Assembly: GCF_000143535.2 (NCBI RefSeq) | Contig: NC_037318.1 | Coordinates: 1,426,001-1,490,000 of the forward strand | Source of the DNA: Botrytis cinerea B05.10 | Taxonomy: Eukaryota > Ascomycota > Leotiomycetes > Helotiales > Sclerotiniaceae | Length of the DNA: 64,000 bases | Reading direction: 5' to 3' | Part shown: positions 12,172 through 22,934 of the stretch, piece by piece | Position numbering within the stretch: the stretch's first letter is position 1 | Layout of the letters: every line of letters begins with the position of its first letter | Notes under the pieces: generated by a model | Told to the model about the DNA's origin: nothing | Databases searched by the model: none | The model's input: the letters and a program-made list of their open reading frames with translations, nothing else | Program-made: the position numbers and the translations under genes

Positions 12172-14976
12172 TCAAATGGCATAATTCTCCGTATGTAAGA
12201 AAATTTCGTCTTTACTGTCATCGCCCCAGATATCCGCTTGCAGCTTAGCCACCGTAGTTGCTACATTGATGCGCATTTCAGGGGGACCGCAAACGAAAAC
12301 GCATGTTCTCCTCCCAAAGATACCATGCCCGTCAGGTCCCCCGGTAGCCATCTCTTTCAACATGTATCCTAGATCAGGTCGACCATATTCAGTAGTCCAA
12401 CCCTCCTTTTTCTTAGGTGCAACAAAAGCAAAACGCATCAGATTCTTCTGGAACAAGGTAGGTGTTGATGGGAAGCCGAAGTCAAAGGTTGGATCTGGGA
12501 TGCTATGTTGAAAATTTGACTCTGGAATTTGAAGCTTTAGTTCCTCAGACTTCTGCCGCAAATGGGCGGGTTGTGGAGGCTTCAAAGAAGGCGTAGTTTC
12601 TACCTCGCTTGACAACTTCGGCAGGTCTTTTGCTGGCGGTGTAGATGCAAATTCTCGAGGTGCGAATTGATCTGAGAGTTGACCTTCCTCTGAGGATTGC
12701 ATCTCGGCATTATATGCTTCTGCTGGATCGTCAATATGGTCCTGAGGATTGTAACTATTGCGTGCTGTATCAGGAACAAAGCTAGCTCGGTTGGGATTCG
12801 CAGAGGGCGGAGCGTATTGAAAATGAGGGGCATCTAGCTGTTGTGGAGGTACTGGGAAATGGAATGATTCTTTAGAATCGCTTTGTGGTTTTGTGGCCAA
12901 CCCTAGTGGCGACAAGAATTTTCGAGTGGCCTCGTGAGAATCTGGAGAGAGCGCTGCTAAAAGAGAACGTCTTTTTTCTGAGTTTTTTGACTTAGACTCC
13001 GTCGTGGGTGGTGGTGGAAATGAAGTTTGTACATTAGGGTGTACTCTTGGCTGTAAATGTTTCGAGTGTGGTAATGATGTTATAGCATCTTCATCCTCCC
13101 TTCTTAACTCTCTTTCTCTTTCTTCATTGCCTTGAGCTTCATCACGAATGAGAGCCGAGTTTCTTTTAGACGCGATACCCGCCACAAAACCGTCTAATTT
13201 GTCGTGGAATGCTGTGCTTAGTGGTCTTTGAGCTCGTCCGGCAACGTCTATCTTTGAGTATCGCTTTGCAGTCGTTACAAAAAATTGACAATTGATAGTG
13301 TCAGGAGGTGCATATTCCCGGCAAATTCTAAGCTCCTCTCTGAACCAATCCATAGATTCTAGTCTCTTTAATGCCCACACAACTTCAATCTTTTGAGTGA
13401 CTGCCTTACCATCCCTCATCCTTTTGATTAAATTTAGTAATTGTGAAACAATTGCCGTGATACCACTCCCACCAGCGAACAGAATGACAGTGTCGAATGC
13501 GGCAAGTTCTCGTTGCATACCGCCGTATGGCCCGTCCAGGTAAGCACGATATGTTTTGAAGGGGCCATTGTGAGTAGCAGTTTCGAGAACTTTCTTAGTA
13601 AACCCCCCAAATGGTCTGAATACCATAGTACAATCTCTGTATTGCTCGCCATACTCGGATGGGAAGTCTTCACTGCAAAGAGAAGAGATAGTAAAGGGAT
13701 GGTTTTCAAATACAGAAATTCCGGGCATTCGGAGATAGATGTATTGACCGGGTCTCCATGTCATTTGTGTTGGAACGGTCACCTTAATTGCGTTCTCAGC
13801 CATCAGCGTGATAGCAGCCTCATCGCCAATCAAAAATGAATTCCTCCATGGTTTTGCCCAGTTCAAATTACCGACACGTGTAAGATAAGCTAGAGCCCAA
13901 ATTGCAACAGTTGCATAAAGGTAGTTCCAGGAAGTAAGATAGTTATTGGTATGCCAAAACAGCATGGCCACATAAACTACCGCTGCGGGGATGTGGAGAA
14001 CTACAAATAGTTCATATGCGAGCCTTCGGACGATTGGTAAGGATCCAATAACGAGCCATCCGAGTGGTACCAGGCAAGCGATTCCAGTTCCATAGATAAT
14101 GCCACGGCTGGCTGGGAAAAGTTTTCCGAAAACTGTCATTCCTCCATCATCCCATACAGGTTGTATGTAAAAGGGAATCGTGTGCACAAGAGCCAAGAAA
14201 AGACACAAGTAGCCTCCCCATCGATGAAAGACGCCAAGCCGATCATGGCCTATTCCTGTTATCCATGAGATTAGATTGGACTTCATGGCTGTGAGGATTA
14301 ACCATGGGGTCATCGCCACAGACATCATGCCTGCTCTGATAGCCAGTGGGGGAGATCCATAGCGAATGCTTTCCCAATAGAGAGGTTGGGGTAAGAAACA
14401 CTGGAGTGTTACAAAAATAAGGCCAATTATCAGCAAGGCGACAACCGCCAAGGATGGGAATGCAGTGACAAGCTTTTTCTTGTATCGGAGTTCTGGAATT
14501 GGACGATAGAACACCCATCTAAACAATGCTAATGTGTCATTTATCAATGGTATTGATGACCAATGCGACCCTTTTGTGACAGCAATATATGGCTTCTCGT
14601 CAAGAGTCGTTGCAGGAAAGAATTGCTGTTCTGATTCCCCAGTGTGAATATTCGTCATAGTATATTCATCTTGCTGTTGTTGATAGTAGCGTACCAATTG
14701 TTTCTCAACCTCATTTTTGTGGTATGCTTGTCGCAGCTTGTCGGTCCAAAGATGATATGCTCTAGTTATTGCGACTAGACAGACTATAACCACTGGAAAG
14801 TAAGTCCATGCCAGCGCGTACTTCCCAGCTTTATTCCATGGGTCCAGCGTATTAGCTGCGATCAAGCCAGGAGGGCTAGTAGCCGTGAATGGGATGTAAA
14901 TCCGTTTTGCGAGACTCTGAACGGCCTGAGACGCAGCGCCTACAGCAGATACTCCCTGTGATGTAAGATCAACCAT
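12172..14976 (-). CDS. ferric-chelate reductase-type transmembrane flavocytochrome (FRE family)
   Basis: One uninterrupted exon encodes 934 residues. Membrane helices are visible at about 55-72, 172-192, 215-235, 248-268, 292-312, 322-342 and 350-366. The bis-heme histidines are seen as two pairs with 14-residue spacing: His251 (GVFHRWGG) and His265 (ALVHTIPF), then His328 (VVLHIP) and His342 (LFWHTNN). The FAD motif HPFTISS lies at 426-432, the NADPH-binding Gly-rich motif AGGSGITA at about 501-508, and the terminal CGPPEM near 905. These define the FRE/NOX ferric reductase superfamily, which moves electrons from cytosolic NADPH across a membrane to reduce ferric chelates. About 250 residues (roughly 610-860), low-complexity and rich in Pro, Ser, Lys and Gln, are inserted inside the NADPH domain, making the protein longer than a typical 600-750 residue FRE. 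No classical signal peptide is evident. Confidence 0.92.
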   Translation of the reverse strand: MVDLTSQGVSAVGAASQAVQSLAKRIYIPFTATSPPGLIAANTLDPWNKAGKYALAWTYFPVVIVCLVAITRAYHLWTDKLRQAYHKNEVEKQLVRYYQQQQDEYTMTNIHTGESEQQFFPATTLDEKPYIAVTKGSHWSSIPLINDTLALFRWVFYRPIPELRYKKKLVTAFPSLAVVALLIIGLIFVTLQCFLPQPLYWESIRYGSPPLAIRAGMMSVAMTPWLILTAMKSNLISWITGIGHDRLGVFHRWGGYLCLFLALVHTIPFYIQPVWDDGGMTVFGKLFPASRGIIYGTGIACLVPLGWLVIGSLPIVRRLAYELFVVLHIPAAVVYVAMLFWHTNNYLTSWNYLYATVAIWALAYLTRVGNLNWAKPWRNSFLIGDEAAITLMAENAIKVTVPTQMTWRPGQYIYLRMPGISVFENHPFTISSLCSEDFPSEYGEQYRDCTMVFRPFGGFTKKVLETATHNGPFKTYRAYLDGPYGGMQRELAAFDTVILFAGGSGITAIVSQLLNLIKRMRDGKAVTQKIEVVWALKRLESMDWFREELRICREYAPPDTINCQFFVTTAKRYSKIDVAGRAQRPLSTAFHDKLDGFVAGIASKRNSALIRDEAQGNEERERELRREDEDAITSLPHSKHLQPRVHPNVQTSFPPPPTTESKSKNSEKRRSLLAALSPDSHEATRKFLSPLGLATKPQSDSKESFHFPVPPQQLDAPHFQYAPPSANPNRASFVPDTARNSYNPQDHIDDPAEAYNAEMQSSEEGQLSDQFAPREFASTPPAKDLPKLSSEVETTPSLKPPQPAHLRQKSEELKLQIPESNFQHSIPDPTFDFGFPSTPTLFQKNLMRFAFVAPKKKEGWTTEYGRPDLGYMLKEMATGGPDGHGIFGRRTCVFVCGPPEMRINVATTVAKLQADIWGDDSKDEIFLHTENYAI

Positions 14977-17449
14977 TGTAGATCTGGAGGTAGATCAAGT
15001 TTCCCAGAGAAATCGAGATAATAGGTGACTTGTATCGAGAATATCCACTTCAGACTCGATATATGTCGACCTACACTTGTCCGAGCAGCGTATGTTCAAA
15101 GGACTTGACAGATCAAATTCAAAACGGTCGAGACCCCAAATCGATGAATCTAGCATATATGACGAACATCGAGTCTTGCAAAGTGTAATGTTATTTATCT
15201 AAGTCGGTGCGTCTCAAAGATGTTGAATTTGCTACCTGAAGAGAAATTCCAGACTTCTCAAGAGACGCAGAAGTTTTGAACGGGTGATAGTAATGATGAA
15301 ACGTTAAGATAGATCTCCACGAAAGCGAGACACGACAAGTCTATACAGTCCTCCGGGTAAAGCCTTGGAGGGCAAGATATATTGAAATATCACAAGATTA
15401 TCGGTGTGGGGAATGCCCGATAATTAGTATGCCAAGGTCCACAATGTTCCTGCAGGTGGAGTAAATCTGTCACCTTATCACCTGCAACCACTGATTTATT
15501 GCATCCGGTCACCTCGAAGTATGCGCACACCCGGGACCAAATGGCGTTCAGGGACAGAAAGAGTTAGCAAAATCAAGGTGAGGATCTTGAATTTCCTTAT
15601 ACTTTGATGTGATGGGTGGCGATGTGAAATTGATAGAACGTAGTGTATAATGTTGGTAATTGTTGGCAGAAATTGCGGCCTGTTCTATATTGGCATTGGT
15701 CGTACCACCCCCAGGATGATGGCGGCGAGTCCAGGATTTGGACCCCAAAACGGATATGCCTGTCTTTATCTAGGAAGGTGCCGCGGTTTCCGTTATCGAA
15801 TATCATGCAAGTGATTCCCGCCTAATAAATGATATACAGAGGGAAGAATGTTAAGGACGTGCGTAGATGATCTGAGGAGTTAATAACAACAATACCTGAA
15901 CGGAGGTTGTTAGATCCCACTGATTGCAATGTTTCTTCATGCCCAACAGAGAACGAAGGGAAGTACTCTATGCAGCACGATCTCAGCATTGTGAGTGTGA
16001 TACGCATGCATGGTCGAGGGCACATGCTGAAAAAGCATTGTTGAGCAGAGTTCAGGGCCAAGATTTTCCCTATGGTCCGAAAGGAATTGCCCAATAAAAC
16101 TTCAAGGATGGCTTTCTCCAATGAGACATAAAAAACGTGCCCCCCGCCATTGTGTAATTTTGCAAAATCTTTGATGACTCTGTAGTTGTCTCAACCAACC
16201 ACCACGCGTATATCGATTTTTTTGAAGGTTGCAGTGCATGCTGAGCGCCAACAGACGCACGTTGATTGCTTCGCTTAAACTTTAGCTGCTGATAGGGGCC
16301 CCTGCAACTTTCGATATCCCCCGACTTGGTAGGGTTGCACAGTTCAGGTCACATTTGTAACCATCTGCCGGATAAACTCGATTCTTGATCGGAAGTACAT
16401 GGTAGTTGCCCAATTATCACCCTCAAGAATCCGTAAAATCAACAACTGATCGTTGGTGGGATCCCGATAATAGGGATATTGGAGGAAGTTGAGGTATAAC
16501 ATGTTGGAACCGCTCATGATTCATCAACATTTCTCCTACCGCTTCATCACAATTATTCATTATCACAAAGACAATAACGAATGGCTTGCCAGTACTGGCC
16601 AATCTGTGCGTGCTATCGTCGAATTGGGAAGTATTAAAAGCTTACATAATCGAGAACTATTTGATTTTGACTCAATCTAGCCATGTGCTCCGATACATGT
16701 CCAGTAGACCCCAGAGCTATATCCTGAAATGGGATATCTAACCTCCAATATCATTGAATGAACGAACATGGAAAGCGCTTATCAGTGATATCCGTCCCGA
16801 ACTAATGTGATCGGCAGTTGATGACAGTCGACTTCCTAGCAAACCGAGTCATAAAATTTGTGATTGAGAGAAAATTTGACTATGCTCCATCAAATTTGTG
16901 TCTGCGAGAAAAAGACTGATCACAGTTAAGCAGTTAGGACATCTACTCTGGACTTCTCTTAGTCTTTGGGCCTCTATTCGACCCCCTTCACCAAGGGTTG
17001 ATCTGCTGCTGAAGTGGGGATAGCTGAGACAATTTCACACCCCTCATTTATCTCTCTTGTCTTTTCCCTGCAGGTACGAAAGTTGACGAAGGCTTCTCTG
17101 AACCGGTAACGAATATGACACCCTCCCTTCAAGTTAGTCTGGAAAGTTGAAAAATGAGCGGTAGGATGCATTGCACTGCTCCGTAACTATACGGTACTAT
17201 GGCACATGGATGAGACGAATTTCTTGGTAGTCGAGAACCAGCATTGCCGATTTTCAGCCTCGTCCTGTCAAATTTAGAGCCTCGCGTTCAGCGACTCTTT
17301 CATTGGCTAAGATGGCACGGCTACAGCCGCAACTAGCAATTTTAGCTCCAAAAGGAAAAAAAGTTCAGCCGACGACATTCAATTGATAAAGTAAAGCTTC
17401 CGCCTCGTGATAATTAATTCGAAGTGGATAGATAATACAACCTTCAACA
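14977..17449. other. divergent intergenic region, 2.5 kb
   Basis: Promoter region shared by the ferric reductase gene (minus) and RRP43 (plus). Scattered short frames (for example 15822-16121 minus) have no motifs. I looked for GATA/iron-regulator style repeats and did not find a clear one by eye. Confidence 0.45.
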
Positions 17450-18484
17450 ATGACATCTACAGCTCAACCCACTCTTTCGTTTCCTCGCGAGACTTTCGCA
17501 AAGCTCTCTCCTCACCCATACCTTCTCGCACATCTCCAACCAAGTTGTCCAACCAATTCATCGAAACGTGCAAACGGTCGATCGCCAACCCAATTTCGCG
17601 CTCCACACATCAATACCGGCTCACTCACACATGCCGAAGGTAGCGCAGTAGTACGTATAGGAGATACCGCCGTTGTCTGCGGAGTTCGAGGTGAAATTCT
17701 ACTTGCCAGCAATGTTGGGACGTACCGAGTCGACAAATCCACCACCGCTCCCTCGTCGCGACCAGGTTACAATGAAGCAAAAGAATTGGATTTACTAGTT
17801 CCAAACATTGAGCTAGCTACCGGATGTTCGCCTGCATTCTTGCCTGGTCAACCACCGAGTACATTGGCACAAAGCCTAAGCACAAGAATATATTCATTAT
17901 TACACAGTTCGCGCATGGTAGATGATGAGGATTTAAGGATTTGGTATCAATCACCTGATCTGAGTGAGCAGGATAGAATGGAAGATGATGAAGAGCCAGA
18001 GACCGTCGAACCCGAAGTCAAGGCATTTTGGACCTTATATATCGATATTTTGTTCATTTCGCTCGATGGAAATCCACTTGATGCTGCTTGGGCCGCTGTT
18101 GTATCTGCTTTGAGGAATGTTAGATTGCCAAAGGCACATTGGGACGCAGACCGGGAGATGATTCTTTGCGATGACGAGGTATCATTGTCGAAAAAACTAA
18201 CTTTGAGGGGACTGCCAATCGCTGCCACATTTTTAGTATTCAGGGCAAAAGAGCAAAAGCGCGGAAAGGATAAGAAATTCTGGATTTTGGCAGATCCGGA
18301 TACATTCGAGGAGGGCTTATGTGACGAGTCAATCACGATGGTTGTTGATTGTAAAGCAGATAAGCCAAAAATACTGGGACTGTCAAAAGTTGGTGGAACT
18401 ACTGTGGGAAAGGATGAGATGAAGCATGTTTTGGAGCTGGCTGAAACAAGATGGCATGAGTTAAGTCCGTTGCTAAGTGGATGA
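17450..18484 (+). CDS. RRP43: exosome complex core subunit Rrp43 (RNase PH-like)
   Basis: A single exon of 344 residues. The N-terminus FPRETFAKLSPHPYLLAHL is characteristic of the Rrp43/EXOSC8 group. The RNase PH fold follows: GSLTHAEGSAVVRIGDTAVVCGVRGEI at about 60-85, DLLVPNIELATGCSP with a clipped strand, then the long helix-strand segment KAFWTLYIDILFISLDGNPLDAAWAAVVSALRNVRLP and the final strand CDESITMVVDCKADKPKILG. Phosphorolytic residues are not retained, as expected for a ring subunit that is structural in eukaryotes. The product is part of the nuclear and cytoplasmic RNA exosome ring that threads RNA to Rrp44/Rrp6. An acidic insertion (MEDDEEPETVEPE) lies near residue 180. Confidence 0.9.
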   Translation: MTSTAQPTLSFPRETFAKLSPHPYLLAHLQPSCPTNSSKRANGRSPTQFRAPHINTGSLTHAEGSAVVRIGDTAVVCGVRGEILLASNVGTYRVDKSTTAPSSRPGYNEAKELDLLVPNIELATGCSPAFLPGQPPSTLAQSLSTRIYSLLHSSRMVDDEDLRIWYQSPDLSEQDRMEDDEEPETVEPEVKAFWTLYIDILFISLDGNPLDAAWAAVVSALRNVRLPKAHWDADREMILCDDEVSLSKKLTLRGLPIAATFLVFRAKEQKRGKDKKFWILADPDTFEEGLCDESITMVVDCKADKPKILGLSKVGGTTVGKDEMKHVLELAETRWHELSPLLSG

Positions 18485-19485
18485 TTGTACAAATATTAAT
18501 TGAAGAGATTTGATATGGTAGTATTCATTCTCTTAGTGAAGAATGAACACAGATTTCAGAGTCAAATTCCGGAAACCAATATTTTGCAACAAAGGTTCTT
18601 TCTCATGCCCCTGAGTATACAAAACTAACAATTGCCTACTTCTGTATTCTTGCCTATCATTCATTGATCATAGGTCAGGATCAATGTGTCCCAAAGCTTG
18701 AATTCAAGCATTATCGCCTGTGTCATTTCAGCGGCAACATGCGCATCGTCGTAGATATTTTTGTCTGATACAAGAAACAAAAGGCAGTTCCCGACTTTCA
18801 GAGTTGAAGTTCGTTCTTACGAACAGTTGAGGTGCTATGTCCCCAAATTTACGAGCACATATTCGTCTTAAAATTGAATTGCGGAGGATTAGCTACATGA
18901 AGCAATCGATTTGTATGGCCACCTACGACCTGGGCGGATATCGCGATTCACTTGACTCACCTTCCCATATACCGTTCTGTGTCGTCCTAGTCTCGAGAAG
19001 TCTCCTTGATGAATATCGATCAATCGCGATTTCCAAAGATCTTATTGATATGTTTTATTTCATATTGTATGTGAAAGGCGTCAGGGTTATTTCAAAATTT
19101 CAGAAACTAATTAGTATAGAAGCATGTGCGTTCAATTCTGATGATACTCGGGACCCCTTTGACTTACTCGTTGTTTTGAGCAGTATTTTGATAACTTACT
19201 TCAGGTGAATGCCATGTGTCCTTCATAGTTTAAGGCTTGCAAGGGTATTTATATAATGAACAATCATTACACCACCATTATTATGAGACTTTTTTCATCG
19301 AGTGACTCTACACATCGAAGCTTGTGAATAACTTATTCGTGTCATGGTGGTGTACGCACCTCTGTTATATTGTACATGTACATGTGCACCATCGGCATCT
19401 TCTTCTTTCATTGTTCGGAATACGCCTGAAGATTAATCTATTACATAGCAAATCTCATAACTTGAAGCAACAGCATATCTGAAAT
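18485..19485. other. intergenic, upstream of the tetraspan gene trio
   Basis: A 123-residue open frame at 18837-19208 has no motif and no splice logic; I do not call it. The palindrome TGTACATGTACA lies at 19371-19382, about 100 bp upstream of the first tetraspan start, and could be a regulatory site, but that is speculation. Confidence 0.4.
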
Positions 19486-20386
19486 ATGCATCTACATTTG
19501 TTTCAGTACCGCCATAAACTTAGAGTTACAGGGCTGTTCATGTACTTTCTCGTCATGCCATTGTTCCTTACTATCTTCATATATGTGTCACTTCCTGGCC
19601 TATCAATTCTCAAAGTAGAAGATGCTATCGAGAGGGGCGAAACAAATCCCTCTACTCATGACCATTTAGAGTTCTACGTAACGAAAACCTGCCTTGTTCA
19701 TAGCCAGTCTGGGTCGGCAGCACACAATGTTACATGCTCCGCGCAGCCTTCAGGTATGTCTGATATAAGTATCTTATTTGATTCCGAAGAAACCGCAAAA
19801 GAGTATAATCTGACAGCTCTCTACAGATATCATAATTCAATTTATCCGACCGGAAATGCAAGATTTGTCTTCTAAAGTTCTAGAGATGGGAAAGAATAGA
19901 CTCTTGGTCTACTTCCTCTTGTCGACAATGTCTATAGTTGCCTCACCATTTATAATCTTCATATTCAAGCTCTCCACAATTAGGAAACAATGCACCGCTC
20001 TATCTGTTTGCAATCTTGTTAAAAATCCAACTTCCATCTCTCGTTGACGCTACGTTCTAACTCAAATTTTCAATCAGATTGCCTTCATATTTCTCATACT
20101 AGCAACGACGGCTATCTCCCAACTACCTTCACAAGTCTTGAACGCGGTTTCTGCAACTGCATCGCCAAACAGAATATCGGTAGTAAGGGGAATTTGGCTC
20201 TTGTTTGTAAGCTGTCTGACCACAATCATTAGCTGTGTTACTTTGTATGTTTTCCTTGCTCTTGGTTGCAAAGATGTTTGGCGGGATGAAGATGAGAATT
20301 GGATTTGGGAGCATATACATTCATACTGCTTTTGTGGCTCTCGTTCCCAAAACGAAAGGTTGAGCATATCCACCTGCAGAGGTTGA
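19486..20386 (+). CDS. four-span SUR7/claudin-like membrane protein, copy A
   Basis: Exons 19486-19753, 19827-20005 and 20078-20386 join to 251 residues. Intron 1 (GTATGT, CTGAC branch, CTACAG) is phase 1; intron 2 (GTTTGC, TTCTAACTC branch, AATCAG) is phase 0. Helix 1 is about residues 14-36 (VTGLFMYFLVMPLFLTIFIY). The first outer loop has Cys69 and Cys84 with an NVT glycosylation site. Helix 2 is LLVYFLLSTMSIVASPFIIF, helix 3 starts right at intron 2 (IAFIFLILATTAIS), and helix 4 is GIWLLFVSCLTTIISCVTLY. The short tail ends SISTCRG. The two-Cys first loop and four spans recall the SUR7/PalI fungal claudin-like family (eisosome, cell wall or pH sensing), but the sequence is too divergent to assign a role. 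It is the first of three tandem relatives. Confidence 0.7.
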
Positions 20387-21224
20387 ATTTTAGTCCTGTA
20401 GAATTAACACCCTTTTTTGAGGTTTTCTAAAAATAACATTTTGTGAGTTTAGATTTTCCGACACGGCAAAATTAATATCTCCATCGACCCGAAGCTATTT
20501 TTGCACATTTGTTTGGGCTTGTACTTCCAAGTCTGTTCTCAAGTCACTTATTAGTACGATCAAACAGTGTGTATACAGAGAGGAAAAAAGCTGGTTGTGC
20601 TTTTAATTGAATTTGGCATGAAAGTAACTCACCTGTTGCTCATTTCTCTTTCCAATTGTATTGCAGTGACAGTCATTCTTCCCTTCCTGAGAATTTCTCC
20701 ATATCAATCTTCTCATCATCACATGCGCACATGGACTCGCAAATGCGAATGACAGGGCTGAGTGAATTCTGAGTAGTGCATGACTCGATTCGAAGTTCTA
20801 TAATAGTTGAATCAGGATTCAGGACTTGATAGTACATCCCGCCCAATCAACCTCTTTGGTAAAAAGAGGGGGAGATATTCTCGCTGAGTATCACATCACC
20901 GCAAAAGTTGACACATTCTTCTCAGCCCCTTTTCCACTGATCGAAATTCTGCATACTAAATTCTATCTTTCCCTAGTTCACTTACACACGAGTGCACCAC
21001 TGGGATATCTTATGTGTTTCGGATTGAGCAGGAAGTGAATAATATTAGTGTGTAATTTCCTAGTTCGAGGCAATGCGGAATTTTAGATGACTTCGTGTAG
21101 AATCCAAACTCCAATTCATAAAGCTTTATAATCCTGCACAGCTGTCTCTTTTCTCACACAACTAACTATATTTCATCCCCACGAACCAGTCTCGGAGAGT
21201 CAAATAAATATACCTGTTCGCATC
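20387..21224. other. intergenic between tetraspan copies A and B
   Basis: Promoter of copy B. A frame at 20567-20752 contains a hydrophobic stretch (THLLLISLSNCIAVTVILPF), but it has no further exons with the tetraspan layout. It is not called a gene. Confidence 0.4.
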
Positions 21225-22581
21225 ATGGTTGATAAAGCCCAAGATGAGGCGGAAAAGGCCGCTTTGAACCCATCTCCAGAAGAAGGCGCCGTTCCCAAGG
21301 AGAAAGTTGTTGAGCGAAGAGGTATGCCAGGGATTTGGAAGTCAGGAAGAAACTGCGTTTCGTACTTCGCTAGTCTCAGCATCTTCACGATCACCACTCT
21401 CCTGATGATTCCGGGCCTCGCTCTTGCGTGCTATCATCAGAGAGCACTTCAACTCCTTACGCTTACTACCATATCTACTGCTCCTGGTAAGACTATTGGA
21501 GGTTTGAATGCAACAAATGGAAGTGGAGACAATCTCACCTACAAGATTTATCTATGGTATTATTGTATCTTGGGCGTTGCTGCTGGAACTGGCAATTTTG
21601 TGACCATAACGGATGTTTGTCATCAATCAAGACAAGGTATGTGTCTCCAAATATTATTTTCTTGTCATGAAACCGCATATCTAACACCCTTTTCTTTAAC
21701 GCAGCATTGACCTATCACATTCTCCCTTCCCTCAATTCAACTTTCATACCCCCTCTTCCTGGATACGATGCCTCTGGTCCTATCATGACAATAAATGGTC
21801 TCTTTCAGAACTACGCATACCCGGCTTTCGCTTCATATGTCGCCGCCATTTTTCTCTTGATAATTTTTGCAAGTTTCTTCAACTTGTGGTTCGGTGCTAC
21901 CGCCACGCCACATAAGAAGATACTTATGCTCGTACTTTCCGTAAGTCACCCATTCCTTTCCCCCCCCTCTACGCAATTCACACAACCCAATCAAGTTCCT
22001 AATATGTCACCCCCTAGATCTTTACAGGTTGTTTCGCTACCCTTGCAGCACTCCAAACCTATCTCTGCTACCAAACCGTCTACGTGCTCAACCAAATCAT
22101 GAAATATTCCAAATCCACTCTAAAAATATCCGTCACACCCGGTTTTCTCTACCTCATCATCATTCATCTCTTCTGGATCATCCTTCTTCTCAACGTCCTC
22201 ATCATTCCCATCACAACTTGCACCAAGCGTCGCCGCGCTAAGCGACAACTTCAAGCCCTAGAAGCCGATGCACAAGAGCTCAAAGAAAAAGAGACTCTAG
22301 GCGGCGACACGAATGTACGTAGTAGTCCAGCGAAGTCTGCTGATTCAGATTCTAGTGACGATGATCACGATATGTCTCCTCGTGGTGTGCCTCAGTATGG
22401 TATGCCTCCTTATGGTATGTCCGCATATCCTCATCCCGGTATGCAAAATGAAGGATACTATGGTCATGGCTATGATATGCCGATGCCTATGCAACCACAG
22501 TCTGGAGAGCGCAAGAACAAGGGGAAGCGAGAGCAAGGAAGAGACAGCGAACGACGACAACTCAGAGAATCTGATGTTTGA
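21225..22581 (+). CDS. four-span SUR7/claudin-like membrane protein, copy B
   Basis: Exons 21225-21636, 21705-21940 and 22018-22581 join to 403 residues. Intron 1 (GTATGT...ACGCAG) is phase 1 and intron 2 (GTAAGT...CCCTAG) is phase 0. A charged cytosolic N-terminus (residues 1-35, rich in Lys and Glu) precedes helix 1 at about 45-68. The outer loop contains NLTYKIYLWYYC, giving Cys114, and then Cys132, like the W-x-x-C claudin/SUR7 loop. Helix 2 is about YPAFASYVAAIFLLIIFASF, helix 3 begins at the second intron (IFTGCFATLAAL), and helix 4 is FLYLIIIHLFWIILLLNVLI. The long cytosolic tail (about 140 residues) is basic, then acidic, then rich in Met, Pro, Tyr and Gly with repeats like YGMPPYGM and a PMPMQP run. 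A plasma-membrane domain or sensor role is inference. Confidence 0.78.
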
Positions 22582-22934
22582 AAATTGCATATCTGCAATA
22601 TCATGATTTTTTATACCATTTTAGTTGAATTCCTAGATTTAGGATGACTTGGAGGAGTTGGGCGGGCCAAATAAATTTCACAACTTTCATGCCTTATTCT
22701 TTCGTTGAACTTTTGATAGAATATTTGGGCATGACTCGGAGGAGTCAGATAGAAGTCGAATACAAGTCATACCTTTTCATGATTCATGAATTGCGATCCA
22801 TAGCATTTAGCACGAGGAAGTCTTATAAAGTTTCCACACGATTGCTTTCCTTCTCTGCTCCTTTACCATTTCCACTTTCGCGAATCTTCAGTAAAACATA
22901 AAGCACTACAACAAACATCCCAAATATCACCACG
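22582..22934. other. short intergenic region between tetraspan copies B and C
   Basis: Only about 350 bp separate the stop of copy B from the start of copy C, so the copy C promoter must lie here. Nothing else is recognised. Confidence 0.45.

Noticed and set aside
18837..19208. 123-residue open frame between RRP43 and the tetraspan trio
   Set aside because: No motif or composition bias typical of real proteins and no splice signals; treated as chance.
20567..20752. Possible fourth tetraspan copy between A and B
   Set aside because: Only one hydrophobic stretch, no matching loop cysteines and no introns at the conserved positions.
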